From Epiperipatus broadwayi (Eukaryota > Onychophora > Udeonychophora > Euonychophora > Peripatidae), in contig JAQFVV010000322.1 in the NCBI GenBank assembly GCA_028023455.1, positions 1 to 64,000 on the forward strand: a DNA stretch of 64,000 nt, read 5' to 3'. The notes below the pieces were generated by a model that did no database searches, had not been told where the DNA came from, and saw only the letters and a list, made by a program, of their open reading frames with translations. Position 1 is the first letter of the stretch. The number at the start of each line of letters is the position of its first letter. A program made the position numbers and the translations under genes. Below, in pieces: positions 23,401-35,280 of this stretch.

Positions 23401-24468
23401 TTCTGATAAATTTAAAGAATTTAAATGGATGGATATATCTTTAAATGCAATTTATTATTTAAAGTTGTAAAAAAATATCTTCTATGTTTCAAATATCTCT
23501 ACAGTATAAAAGAATGACATTCATTTATAACATTTTGCAAATTTAAAATGAATGATCGCAAATGACTCTTTATTGCATTTCATATCTATATTGTTTATAT
23601 GCCTACACATTGACTTGTTTTATTTAGTGAAACAGAATGCTGCAAGTTTTTTTTTTTTTTTTTTAGTCATTAATATTATAATTGGTGCCAACAATCAAGG
23701 TTTTTTTTTAATGAGTCCAAGAACAGATTTTAATAAAATCTTATGCAATACTAATATGACTACTCGAAAATGCAAATAAAACTTTTACTGTTTGACACTG
23801 GTTCATACTTAACATTCATAGCAATTGCTTCTAAAAAATAAACATCACATTTTCTGTTAATATGTTTGGAATAAAAAATTTTTTTAATGATATTATAATT
23901 ATAACTTGAAGCATATTAACCTATAATCTGTTCAACTGTTAATGCCTATTTGGTTTTCTATAATATTTCTTTTACTTTCTGATTTCTAATATCATTTCTT
24001 TGAATATGAATCCATCTAAGTTTTTTTATTGTGATTTTTTTTTTTTTTTGTCTAAACAAAATATTGGTAAAACTTAATTCAAGTATTGTTCAATAATAAA
24101 TCATTTCAGTTCATAGAAATAACACCCATTATTTTATAACTTTTTGTCATGGTTTATTGTTTTTATTAACATAGCATTTATTTATCAATCCAAAATTCAT
24201 AAGTAATTAGCTTTGTGTGTGCTGTGTCCCAAGGATATTATTATCTCAATAGCAATCGATTGAGTGTTGGTAACTTAAATATATATTTAAGCACAACTTT
24301 GAGATAACAAAATGGAAAAAGAATAGAGTAGAATCTCTACAATCTATTAATAAACTCATATATGTGTGTTTCAATTTCTACACATGTTCAGTAGATAAAT
24401 ATAATCTATCCTAATGTGTCTTAATTGAAAGTTCTTCACACATCCATTTGGATACAACTGCATTATAT
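23401..24468. other. AT-rich flank of the LTR element
   Basis: T-rich DNA with several T runs of 15 or more. The open frame at 23552-23779 is driven by poly-T. No gene or repeat partner is visible. ATAT at 24465-24468 is the left target duplication of the LTR element. Confidence 0.5.
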
Positions 24469-26903
24469 TGTAATGGTCTCTGCCTGCGTCTCTATACACA
24501 TTGAGCATGACATGCGTTTTCTAACATCGAGCAGCAATTAAAAAATATTCAAAGGCATCCAAAATATACATTACTATAATCATACCTTTGAAAGGTTCGT
24601 TTACTGCAACCTTTGCGTGCCACCTTAAGAAAGAGATTTCTCCCCTGCTTAAGGGGTATGATCATGTAATTAATAAAGTTATAATCTCTTATATATTTTT
24701 TTTTTATATATAAAATCAATAGAAAAGTGAATGCCTAACGAATGATTCCCGATCCCAGTAAGGTTAATCCCTGACTAGCTCAATCAACTCATGATCTCGG
24801 GATGGTGGTTTGTTGCTTTGTTATCAGAAAAGGTCAAACAATAATATCATTATCAAATACACAGCACAACGCCATACTTTAAAATTAGATGTTAAATTTA
24901 TTAAGCCCTCTATGATTATATAAATATTTACAGAATAAAGAAGAGAATAAACACACACATAAGCGATATTAATTAAATTCAAGCGTATAAATAAATTTTA
25001 AATAGTTTCATAAATGGGAAAGGAATGGTCTGAAATTCTCCCCTGCTTACACTTTAAACCCCAAAACTTGGAATAAATTACTTATACAAAAACAATGTGT
25101 ATTGGCCATGGTATGCACGTGTTTCATAATATAAAAAAAAAAATGATTTAGTCACGAGTTAATGATATTTGAATCGTAAAAGTTCCATAATATGAGTCCT
25201 GCACATGGCGGACAATAATAATTATTTGGAACACTTTCTAATACACTTTTATTTCTTATGGAAACAATCCTGCACGTAGCGGATGGAATAAATTTACAAT
25301 TATTACACGGCGAAACACATACATCCAATGACCAAACCACCCAATTATTTCTATTTAACTATTTTGAAATATTTCCGATACTCCAATGAATTACGTGTAC
25401 CTTTATGTTAAAATTACAAAAGAAATATTTATAACTGAATTACGCAATTCATTGGTTCATTTAATAATAGCAATATTAGTAAAATAACGAATTACTAGTA
25501 ATAAGACACAAAAATAGATATAAAAATATAAATAATACTTCCCGAAGGCTTCGTTCTTCTCCGGGCAAGGATTTTGAGGGCGATATATATCTGCTGTGCA
25601 GGTGATTACTTAACAGGGCTTCATTGGAGGTTGGCAAATTGTCCATAGCAGCTACACTTTAAGAAATAGAAAGTCACATCACTGGATGGCTATGTAGGTC
25701 TTCGAGCGGTGCGAATGTACCGAACTTGGTTTCCTACTCCATGTTCATTGCTGTGTCACTAATAAATCTTGATTCTATTCCGTATTGCTTCCTTTCTTCT
25801 TTATTTAAGTGGGCAGTATTCTTTCTCCCTTCGGTTAATACTTTTTAAAATACGTTCAGCTATTAATGACTCTTCCACTTGTTCAGCATTCCGAAAAAAT
25901 AGTTTTTACACTAATAATTCTGCTTTTTTCGTCAGTACACTCCGAAAACTATACTGCTAACTCAAAGAGAACGGGTAAGAGGGCCCGTGAGTATCAACGA
26001 ATATAATCCAGCTAACTAAATCAATTTCACCTGACCAGCCTTTATATATCCCCCCCCATTACAGGGTGTATTCTCTCATCCCCTCCACAAGTTATTGCTT
26101 TTACATTTCTGTTTTTAATTAAATTATTAATCCCTGTTTTTAATTACTTAAGTCTAAACAATGGATTTAATTTTAGCCATCTCTTTGGAAAAAAAATTTG
26201 TCTTACGATAACTTTATCTTTTAATTAATTTCAGAATTTCACAGACCATTTAAATTCCAATCCCTTGATTTTTTTTAAACAATAAAATAAAATCACATTT
26301 ATTTAATTAAATAATTTTGAGTAGGTGTCAAGCTGAATGACCACTGATACAATTTCTACATTTTTTTTCCAAAAACATTATACAATAAAAGAAAGAGGTC
26401 ATTGGCTTGCCTGCGGTCATGAACATTAAGTTCTAAAAAAAAAATTATAAAACTGTATACTTGTTGTCACATAAAAATTGTTTTTAAGTTTTCCAAAAAG
26501 AATATTCAACAAGCAACAGAAAAAAAATAAAACATTTGAGAATCTGAAATAAAATCAAAAAATCAAAATAAAACATTTTTACTGATAGGTTACTTACAAA
26601 TACATTTCAATTTCCCACAATCATTTCTTTAATCCCCTGCCATATTTATTCATATCATAAATAAAAAAAATATATAGCATTTATTAACAGCAAAATACAT
26701 ATTTACATGTGGTGTCCGCATTTGTTTACTTATAAGCGTATTATCGCCATTCATCCTATTTATTTACAATATATTGTGTGTGTAAGCAACAGAGAAAATA
26801 TATCTGCACAGACCACTCCTTTTATTATAATATGTACATTTGTTTGGGCTGCAACTATGCTTGCAGCCATCTTTGTGGCAGTCATTTAAGACTGACTGTC
26901 ACA
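24469..26903 (-). repeat. 3' LTR of the gag-only element
   Basis: 2435 bp. It matches the right-hand LTR almost base for base, apart from scattered substitutions and an extra segment of about 33 bp near 26100-26140 that repeats the adjacent TTTTTAATTA-rich sequence. The open frames inside it (25152-25340, 25769-25960, 26707-26889) recur in the other LTR but have no protein family features and are not called. Confidence 0.93.
26039..26048 (-). promoter_or_regulatory. TATA box of the 3' LTR
   Basis: On the minus strand the sequence reads GGGATATATAAAGGCTGG; TATATAAAGG is a consensus-like TATA box preceded by a C/G homopolymer. It is conserved in the other LTR at the equivalent position, supporting a Pol II promoter and marking the U3/R boundary about 25-30 bp downstream. 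Confidence 0.7.
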
Positions 26904-26906
26904 ATA

Positions 26907-26918
26907 CCTCCCTCCCTT
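26907..26918 (-). other. Polypurine tract
   Basis: AAGGGAGGGAGG on the minus strand, three bases before the 3' LTR start TGTGACAG. Position and composition fit a plus-strand primer. Confidence 0.85.
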
Positions 26919-27276
26919 AATGAGACTTCTAAATGGGTTAATCATTTAAAGTCTATATTAAATTACTTTTACCTATATATAATATTATTGATGAATATAC
27001 TAGTTCATTTAAAACGAAATGTTAATTTATATATTCGACTATATACGAGTGTTATTAATAATGAAAATAAAAATCTTAAAGGATATACTAATTTATATCT
27101 AATACTAATGAATATACTAGTTTATTATATATGTAAAAAAAAAATATTAGTTTATACTTAGCTATATATATATACAATTGTGTCATTAGTACTTAAAATA
27201 AAAATCTTAAGGAATATATATATACAAAATAAAAAGCTATTAATTGCAATGTCCAATGATTGTCTACATCGATATT

Positions 27277-27807
27277 TTAATTTTTACTCGGTCCTGGTCT
27301 AGGTGATGAAGATCTGTATCCCTTTCCTTTTCCGTATTTATGTCCATTGTCGTTGCTGTCTGTATGCTTAACATATGTTTCGGGACTTCGACTCCTATGC
27401 CTAGCCTTTTTATGCCAATGTGCTTGTCTTTGACCACCTCCATTCCATTTTATGGAGTTTAAGCCGATGTTTTCTCGAGTCTTATCCGCTGGTTTATTTT
27501 GTTGACTCGTATCGTCTGCGTTTAGTATCTCTGCTACTTGTTCTGTGAAATTTATTTTAAAGTACTTTTCTACACTGGTACGGTATTCTATTGGAGCCTC
27601 ACCTGTCTGCCCTTTAAACACTCTTATGTTTAGAAATTGGTTAGTATTAGTAACATACATATAATTTTTATATCCCTGTACTAATTTTTCTTCTTCCCTA
27701 TCTATATTGTTTTTATCCATTTTGTCTCTTTTCACTCTATTTATGTCAACACTGCTTACTTCGCTCTCTATCTCACATATTTTTATCGCTGTCTGTCTTT
27801 TTTCTTT
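27277..27807 (-). CDS. Gag-like protein, C-terminal basic part (-1 frame)
   Basis: The frame opens just after a stop at 27810-27808 and overlaps the end of the upstream gag frame by about 25 nt in the -1 register. It runs without interruption to a stop next to 27277. The first in-frame ATG is MDKNNIDREEEK. The protein has an acidic/basic N-terminal part, a central KYFKINFTEQVAEIL segment, and a C-terminal tail rich in Arg, His, Ser and Gly (HKKARHRSRSPE ... GKGYRSSSPRPGPSKN), suited to RNA binding. No CCHC zinc knuckle is visible. It is probably the nucleocapsid-like continuation of the coiled-coil frame, reached by frameshifting or separated by a one-base change in an A run. Confidence 0.72.
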   Translation of the reverse strand, partial: KEKRQTAIKICEIESEVSSVDINRVKRDKMDKNNIDREEEKLVQGYKNYMYVTNTNQFLNIRVFKGQTGEAPIEYRTSVEKYFKINFTEQVAEILNADDTSQQNKPADKTRENIGLNSIKWNGGGQRQAHWHKKARHRSRSPETYVKHTDSNDNGHKYGKGKGYRSSSPRPGPSKN

Positions 27808-28280
27808 CTAGCTTCCTGTTCGTACTTGTTGCAGCTAACATTTAGCATTATAACCTGCTGTTCTACCTGCAGGACCATGTTTTCCATTTTCAGTACTTTA
27901 GTATCATTTCCTACCAGCTTCTTCTCTATTTCATACATTTTGCTATTGCAGCTATTTTCTATCTCACTTCTTTTTTCATCAATTCTTTCATGCACGTCCT
28001 CAAACTCTAGTCCTGTTGCATGTTGTCTATTTTCTATAGCTTCTGTATATTTACTATTATCTAGCTCAAGGTTATCATATTTTATTTCTACATTATGGAT
28101 TTTTATTTTTAATTCCTGTAATGTTTTATCTTTAACATTGTCTAGTCTTTGGGACATATCTTCCATTCGTTTTTCCATATCTTTTATTATATCTTCTATT
28201 TGCCTTGGTATTTTAGCTATTTCTTTTCTCATTTCTTTCATAAAGTCCAACATTATATTCATTAAGTTTTTTTCCTCCAT
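27783..28280 (-). CDS. Gag-like coiled-coil protein
   Basis: ATG at 28280 opens 165 codons (MEEKNLMNIMLDFMKEMRKE ... QEARKKKDRQR). Almost the whole length is Glu/Lys/Leu/Ile-rich with heptad-like spacing, i.e. a long coiled coil expected to multimerise, as in structural gag proteins. No Pro/Gly breaks occur through most of it. It is the first frame after the leader, about 570 nt downstream of the primer-binding site. The intact frame in a gag-only element suggests selection or recent insertion. No named gag family is recognised. Confidence 0.75.
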   Translation of the reverse strand: MEEKNLMNIMLDFMKEMRKEIAKIPRQIEDIIKDMEKRMEDMSQRLDNVKDKTLQELKIKIHNVEIKYDNLELDNSKYTEAIENRQHATGLEFEDVHERIDEKRSEIENSCNSKMYEIEKKLVGNDTKVLKMENMVLQVEQQVIMLNVSCNKYEQEARKKKDRQR

Positions 28281-28351
28281 TTCAGGTTCAATTTTATCTT
28301 GACTATGAAAATTTAATTATCCACACTCTTATATTTCACTATCACTATATC

Positions 28352-28600
28352 TCTATGCTAACAAAGTATTCTGTTTATTTATAACAAAGTATTTTGTTTA
28401 TTTCTTACAAAGTATTCTACTTCTTTCTAACAAAGTATTCTGTTTATTTCTTTATTATTAAATGACAACGCTAATAAAGTATTCTATTTATGTATTTCAT
28501 TCTTTATTATATCTTAACATTAACAAAGTATTTGATTTATTTCTTTGTTATTAAATCTCAACGCTAGCAAAGTATTCTATTTATTTATTTCTTTTTTATT
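28352..28600 (-). repeat. Tandem repeats in the element leader
   Basis: The plus strand shows about seven imperfect copies of an AACAAAGTATTCTGTTTATTT unit, spaced first at ~25 bp and then at ~70 bp, in longer units including TTATTAAATCTCAACGCTA. They lie between the primer-binding site and the gag start, where packaging and dimerisation signals are expected. Confidence 0.85.
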
Positions 28601-28831
28601 AAATCTCGGTACATTCGAACTTAGCTCACCCTAATTTGTTTGCCATCTATATATCTAGTATATGCTAATTTACTTATTACTTTCTTTTTTTTATTCTCAA
28701 TTGTAGCTTGCTATCTGCCGACACCTCTCCTATTAAAAAAAATTATTTTTTATTTCATTTATTATTTATATAATATGGCTGTGACCTCCACTATTAACTT
28801 ATGTGCATACGAATTGCATCGTGCCCAATAA

Positions 28832-28845
28832 CACGTTGGGCGCCA
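28832..28845 (-). other. Primer-binding site, tRNA-Lys type
   Basis: TGGCGCCCAACGTG on the minus strand, 7 nt after the 5' LTR end TTACA. It matches the first 14 bases of the primer-binding site complementary to tRNA-Lys1,2 as known from several retroelements. It fixes the element's orientation independently of the gag frames. Confidence 0.9.
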
Positions 28846-28852
28846 TTTTTAC

Positions 28853-31247
28853 TGTAACGGTCTCTGCCTGCATCTCTATACGCATTGAGCATGATATGCG
28901 TTTTCTAACATCGAGCAGCAATTAAGAAATATTCAAAGGCATCCAAAATATACATTACTATAATCATATCTTTGAAAGGTTCGTTTACTGCAACCTTTGC
29001 GCACACCTTAAGAAAGAGATTTCTCCCCTGCTTAAGGGATATGATCATGTAATTAATAAAGAGTTATAATCTCTTATATTTTCTTTTTTTATATATAAAA
29101 TCAATAGAAAAGTGAATGCCTAACGAATGATTCCCGATCCCGGTAAGTTTAATCTCTGACTAGCTCAATTAACTCATGATCTCAGGATGGTGGTTTGTTG
29201 CTTCATTAACAGAAAAGGTCAAACAATAATATCATTATCAAATACACAGCACAACGCCATACTTTAAAATTAGATATTAAATTTATTAAGCCCTCTATGA
29301 TTATATAAATATTTACAGAATAAAGAAGAGAATAAACACACACATAAGCGATATTAATTAAATTCAAGCGTATAAACAAATTTTAAATAGTTTCATAAAT
29401 GGGAAAGGAATGGTCCGAAATTCTCCCCTGCTTACACTTTAAACCCCAAAACTTGGAATAAATTACTTATACAAAAACAATGTGTATTGGCCATGGTATG
29501 CACGTGTTTCATAATATATAAAAAAAAGATTTAGCCACGAGTTAATGATATTTGAATCGTAAAAGTTCCATAATATGAGTCCTGCACATGGCAGACAATA
29601 ATAATTATTTGGAACACTTTCTAACACACTTTTATTCCTTATGGAAACAATCCTGCACATAGCGGATGGAATAAATTTACTATTATTACATGACGAAACA
29701 CATCCAATGACCAAACCACCCAATTATTTTTATTTAACTATTTTGAAATATTTCCGATACTCCAATGAATTACGTGTACCTTTATGTTAAAATTACAAAA
29801 GAAATATTTATAACTGAATTACGCAATTCATTGGTTCATTTAATAATAGCAATATTAGTAAAATAACAAATTACTAGTAATAAGACACAAAAATAGATAT
29901 AAAAACATAAATAATACTTCCCGAAGGCTTCATTCTTCTCCGGGCTAGGATTTTGGGGGCGATATATATCTGCTGTGCAGGTGCTTACTTAACAGGGCGT
30001 CATTGGAGGTTGGCAAATTGTCCATAGCAGCTACACTTTAAGAAATAGAAAGTCACATCACTGGATGGCTATTTTAGGTCTTCGAGCGGTGCGAATGTAC
30101 CGAACTTGGTTTCCTACTCCATGTTCATTGCTGTGTCACTAATAAATGTTGGTTCCATTCCGTATTGCTTCCTTTCTTCTTTATTTAAGTGGGCAGTATT
30201 CTTTCTCCCTTCGGTTAATACTTTTTAAAATACGTTCAGCTATTAATGACTCTTCCACTTGTTCAGCATTCCAAAAAAATAGTTTTTACACTAATAATTC
30301 TGCTTTTTTCGTCAGTGCACTCCGAAAACTATACTGCTAACTCAAAGAGAACGGGTAAGAGTACCCGTGAGTATCAACGAATATAATCCAGCTAACTAAA
30401 TCAATTTCACCTGACCAGCCTTTATATATCCCCCCCCCATTACAGGGTGTATTCTCTCATCCCCTCCACAAGTTATTGCTTTTCCTGTTTTTAATTACTT
30501 AAGTCCAAACAATGTATTTAATTTTAGCTATCTCTTTAGAAAAAAAAATTGTCTTATGATAATTTTATCTTTTAATTAATTTCAGAATTTCACAGACCAT
30601 TTAAATTCCAATCCCTTGATTTCTTTAAACAATAAAATAAAATCACATTTATTTAATTAAATAATTTTGAGTAGGTGTCAAGCTGAATGACCACTGATAC
30701 AATTTCTACATTTTTTTTTCCAAAAACATTATACAATAAAAGAAAGAGGTCATTGGCTTGCCTGCGGTCATGAACATTAAGTTCTAAAAAAAAAATTATA
30801 AAACTGTATACTTGTTGTCACATAAAAATTGTTTTTATGTTTTCCAAAAAGAATATTCAACAAGCAACAGAAAAAAAAAAAAAACATTTGAGAATCTGAA
30901 ATAAAATCAAAATAAAACATGCTTACTGATAGGTTACTTACAAATACATTTCAATTTCCCACAATTATTTCTTTAATCCCTTGCCATATTTATTCATATC
31001 ATAAATAAAAAAAATATATAGCATTTATTAACAGCAAAATACATATTTACATGTGGTGTCCGCATTTGTTTACTTATAAGCATATTATCCCCATTCATCC
31101 TATTTATTTACAATATATTGTGTGTGTAAGCAACAGAGAAAATATACCTGCACAGACCACTCCTTTTATTATAATATGTACATTTGTTTGGGCTGCAACT
31201 ATGATTGCAGCCATCTTTGTGGCAGTGATTTAAGACTGACTGTCACA
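28853..31247 (-). repeat. 5' LTR of the gag-only element
   Basis: 2395 bp, TGTAACGG...TGTCACA on the plus strand. Same content as the left LTR, including the TATA box and the C-rich run; it lacks one ~33-bp internal segment present in the other copy. Confidence 0.93.
30419..30428 (-). promoter_or_regulatory. TATA box of the 5' LTR
   Basis: TATATAAAGG on the minus strand, identical to the copy at 26039. It would drive the genomic transcript of the element leftwards. Confidence 0.7.
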
Positions 31248-31254
31248 ATATATT

Positions 31255-33166
31255 TGAGCCGGATAGTTTATCCCTGTCAAACGTCACTTTAAAAAAGTAA
31301 ATAAATAATAAGAAGAAGAAAACCAACTTTTGGTTTTATTAAATTTTAAAAAGAAAGCTATGTAAAGTTTGTTTATAAAAGCACGTGTCATGACACACAT
31401 ACTTAATTCTTTAAAATTTGGTCATTTCTATTTTATTTTTAATAGATTTTAATTCTAAGATAGTTTTCTTTTACCCGTTGTTTTTTTTTTTTTTAGGGTG
31501 ATTAATGGCAAACAAACTTTTAATTGTATTCTTATTCTGATTATAATTAATTTCTAATTTATTTTTTTTTTTTTTACTAAGCTGAGACTTGTTTTTAAAT
31601 ATTTTGAATTAATTATAAATAAAATTTACCCTGGAGAGAATCTTTAATTAGGATTAAGACTGAGATATAGTTGCTCTGTGGAAAAAACTACTAATTAAAA
31701 AAAAAAATGTTTTGGAAAGGTAAGAGTTTTTTTTTTGTTTAAAAAGAGACCGGGGGTTGCAGTCTGGAGATTTCATCAGCTATGATTACTGCTGCTATTA
31801 GTTAGTTGGAGACCACTTTTGTACACCAATTTAAAGACTATTTGATTTGCTGTATTGCTTCTATGACAAAACTATATTCAAGAAAGAACTGTCTCAATAG
31901 AATTTTCGCCCTGTCTGGATAGACCAACTCAAGACGGATCTCTGAGCCAAATCATTCCGCTAAACATGCCTCAAAACATATACAGAAACTGAGCCATTAT
32001 TGCCTCATGCCTTCTCAACAAAATTGAAACCTAAAGTCTTCATCGGAGTTCGTCATGGAGTGAACGCTATATATGCCACTGGAAGTCATCAGCCAATTTT
32101 GAGTTTATACCTCGAGGTAACATGTTTCTTTTATTCTTTCCAGGGTAGAATTTTTAGTCTCAGCTCAATCTTAAAAGCAACTTATATAATTATATTACTT
32201 GTTTATTAAATTTAAAATATTTAGAGCATATATTGTTTGCTTTTTGTTGTATTTATTGTTGCCATTGGAATCTTAGTTTTAAGAGTCCAAATTTCTTTTT
32301 TATTTTAGTTGTCAGAGAGTGTGTTGTGAGATTGTATGTTATATTTCTAACATTTCTTCTGTTTATTGCACTAACGATTGCTAAATGCTTTGGCAGTTTT
32401 CATAATTTTTTTATTTGCCTGTTCTTGGTTTTCATTGCAAGATAGTTAATTGTAAATATGTTTAATTTGCAGTTCTTGTAAACTTCAAATCTTTTGGCTG
32501 GCGGTTTATTGTCTTTATTGTTCTGGTTTTCTGCAATGAGAGATTTTTTTCTAGATTACGAAAGATCATAATATATATATATTGTCTTGTATGTGAAATC
32601 AACCATGTTTACTTTAAATGCAGTATATCATGCAGCAGTCCTGCGGCGTTATAACGTCATTAGTTAATAAGCTACTGATCGATTGTCCGCACTAGTTTCA
32701 TTGATTTCCTACAAGACCGTAATTGTTTCCATATCTCTGAATCAGGAAACTAGAGTTGCTGTTCTTTGCAATTTTATAAATCGCCAGCAGGAAGATATTA
32801 TCCAATCCATTTTTGTTTTTAAATTTATAGCTGAGAGAAATTTTACTGCCAAGGCGTTTAACGTTTTTATGTTTGCTGTATTCATGTGCACTCTCTGATA
32901 ACTGAAATATGCGTAATCAAATCTAAGTCAAATTTTTTTTTTATTCGTGGCTAGATTTAACTTTGTTTTAGTGTCCTGATTTTAATAAAATTTACAACTG
33001 GTTTAAACTTAATTTGGCTGATGTTTGTCTTAATGATTTTATTTCTCAATTATCTAAACAATATTTAAGATTTTTTCTGAGTTTAGTCCGGCGCATTCAG
33101 GTCCTTATATCCTGTCCACCCTTAAAATAAATGTCTAGTTCCGTATTTTCAGAGTAGTGGCGCCCA
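31255..33166 (-). repeat. Gypsy LTR, copy 2 (3' LTR)
   Basis: Collinear inverted partner of 4855-6687. In minus orientation it ends ATCCGGCTCA at 31255, beside the target duplication of the gag-only element. Its start is near TGGGCGCCACTAC at 33166, or alternatively TGAAAATACGG near 33151; the exact edge is uncertain because the other copy is truncated there. It follows, with about 450 bp between, the end of a minus-strand gypsy pol remnant, which is why it is called the 3' LTR. Open frames inside it on the plus strand are not coding. Confidence 0.65.
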
Positions 33167-35215
33167 TGTGATCATTATATGTGAAACCAAAATCTTTCGT
33201 CCGGCATAATATATATACATTTAGAAATAGCAATCATAAATCTTTGCAGTTATCATTTCACCATTATGTTAACAATCAGCTGCTACTGTAATATGCAAAC
33301 CATATTTGAAATTATTATGCTTCTTCACACTCTGTTATACTTCATTGCACACACATAAATCTTAACAGGGTTTTTAATACAAGAGTTCATTTAAGCATAA
33401 TTGTTTCTCATTAGTATAATTGATAGAATTCACATATTTAGATTTTCTAGATTAGCTTATTAATAATAGTGAGATAATGTACTCGTATACTGTCTGCAAA
33501 TATTTATACAGTTAAATTATAAACTTTATTTATAATTGCATATTTTATTATTATACATGCAAAGACAATCCACTTTTCTAGCCCACTTTAGAAATAATGC
33601 TCTTATTTACATGCAATCTTCTAATTTTGCAGGTTTTCTGTGTATTCATTCCTTTCTAGGGAAAAGTCTATCTTCCTCTTATTGTGAGGTTATGATCCCT
33701 TCTTATTGGTGCTTGAAATATTCTGATCTTCAGCTGATACAATAGTTTGGTCCTTAATTGAATCTTTGGTTACAGCTTGATCTATATCCACAGTTTGCAT
33801 CTCCTCTTCAATAAAATTTTTGTCATCATTTGCTGACTTAAACATTAATACTATCAACATCTGGTGTTCCATTTTCACAAAGTCATAAATGGTTTATATG
33901 TCTTTTAAATATATATCAATCTTATTTGCCTATTTTTTAAGTATTGCATATCTAAATGCTTTCTCCAACTTTAAAATTTTTATAATCCATGGAATCATTT
34001 AAATTTCTATTTGTAGTTGGCAATAATTTAGAAAGATGGATATGAAATATTCTGCACATTAATATTTCAGCTGATGTCTTAGTAGTAACTGTACACAAAG
34101 TAAAATGCTGGAAAAACTTTGCATTAATAATGCTTTCATAATATCCTATGACAAGTTTTATTCAAATGTAGATTTTAATTGTTGAACTGCCTACTCTGTG
34201 AGATCATTAAATTTGGAATGGTACAGCAAGGTAAGTATGCAGCATATTCCCTTATTAGTTAGATAATCCTTAAATTGTTGAAATGTAAAACCAGTCCCAT
34301 TATCCGTTTCAATAGTCTCAGGATAACTGTGATTTGGAAAAAAAATTCAGCACTATAATGGTATCACAGTTGTGTTTTTGACAATTTTATATTCTATCCA
34401 CCATGAATATGAGTCTACAACTACTGAAAATATATATCCATTCATTAATCTAGCATGGTTGAGATGAAGACGTTTTCAAAATTGCATAGGCTTAGGCCAA
34501 GATTCCAGCTTTTTTTTTAGCAGAAGATTAGCTGCTAATTGACACTGTATATATTTCTTGGTTCAACTTTGGCCGTCAGACATGACCTAACCAAAGCTTT
34601 CCTACAGACAACTCATGGATGATCTTGATGAAGTAAGTTGAATACATGCTTTTAGCCTTCTTTAAGAACAAGAATGCGATCAGTTATGAATATGCAACTG
34701 TTTACAACTTGATAAACTTTCTCAGCATTCCAAATAGACTTTAGAACTTCAATAAAATAGGTTTTAGCCCGACCTTGTTTTATCCACTTTTATTAAAGTC
34801 GCATAACCAAGGTTTTTTCTTGTCCAATCAGCAATTGTTGAACTGTTTATTAAATTAAGAGTTCATAGTATTAATATAATTGATTTCTCTCAGCTTTTGC
34901 TGACATTCATTAGCATCTAGCAGATATGATAATTCATCTGCATGTCCAATCTGCTTACTAGACTTAGATAACAGTTCATAATCATATGATGCTAACACAT
35001 TCAGAATAACATCTGATAGTTTATATGATTTGGAATTTTTTATTCTTTGCCGAATATTTCCAGTAATGGACAATCTGTATAAATTTGGAACTTTTTTTAT
35101 GATGAAAATGATAGCTAAAGCTTCCTTGTCAAGCTGACCGTAATTTTTCTCAGCTGCCACCAGTGTCCTTGAGACATAAGCTTTAGGACATTCTCCTCAA
35201 TAGCAATGATGGCAA
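33167..35215 (-). pseudogene. Decayed Ty3/gypsy pol (RNase H and integrase)
   Basis: Minus-strand translation gives, in order: RNase H start ECPKAYVSRTLVAAEKNYGQ then LDKEALAIIF (about 35200-35080); the conserved YDYELLSKSSKQIGHADELS segment (near 34990-34930); integrase core PETIETDNGTGF (near 34320-34285) and NDLTE*AVQQLKS (near 34215-34175), equivalent to the family NGLAERAVQTLK; and a C-terminal RKPAKLED remnant near 33650-33615 resembling the RxSTRxRKPPxRLDL end of these polyproteins. Stops and shifts occur throughout. RT, protease and gag are missing on the 5' side, where the element stops abruptly near 35215. Between 33167 and 33605 only non-coding 3' sequence is seen. Confidence 0.88.
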
Positions 35216-35220
35216 ATCAT

Positions 35221-35280
35221 ATATTTTATTATTTTATATACACAGAGAGTATATTTTATTATTTTATATACACAGAGAGT
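35221..35280. repeat. Two-copy 30-bp perfect tandem duplication
   Basis: The 30-bp unit ending CACAGAGAGT is repeated exactly at 35221-35250 and 35251-35280, right at the broken 5' edge of the gypsy remnant. Confidence 0.97.

Larger units (their letters stand above)
24469..31247 (-). mobile_element. Gag-only LTR retrotransposon with 2.4-kb LTRs
   Basis: Two direct repeats (24469-26903 and 28853-31247) begin TGTAAYGG and end TGTCACA on the plus strand, i.e. TGTGACAG...TTACA in element orientation. They flank a 1.95-kb interior. In element orientation the 5' LTR is followed after 7 nt by TGGCGCCCAACGTG, the tRNA-Lys1,2-type primer site, and the 3' LTR is preceded by AAGGGAGGGAGG. ATAT flanks both outer ends (24465-24468 and 31248-31251). 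The interior encodes only a gag-like protein; protease, RT, RNase H and integrase are absent, so the element must be mobilised in trans. The LTRs look about 95% identical or better, with one ~33-bp indel, so it is relatively young. Confidence 0.93.

Noticed and set aside
27826-28302. Plus-strand open frame opposite gag
   Set aside because: Antisense shadow of the coiled-coil gag frame; Ser/Ile/Phe-rich.
33157-33170. TGGCGCCCATG on the plus strand as a primer-binding site
   Set aside because: It lies beside an LTR, but the adjoining pol remnant is on the minus strand, so this would be the wrong end. The short match is probably part of the LTR terminus.
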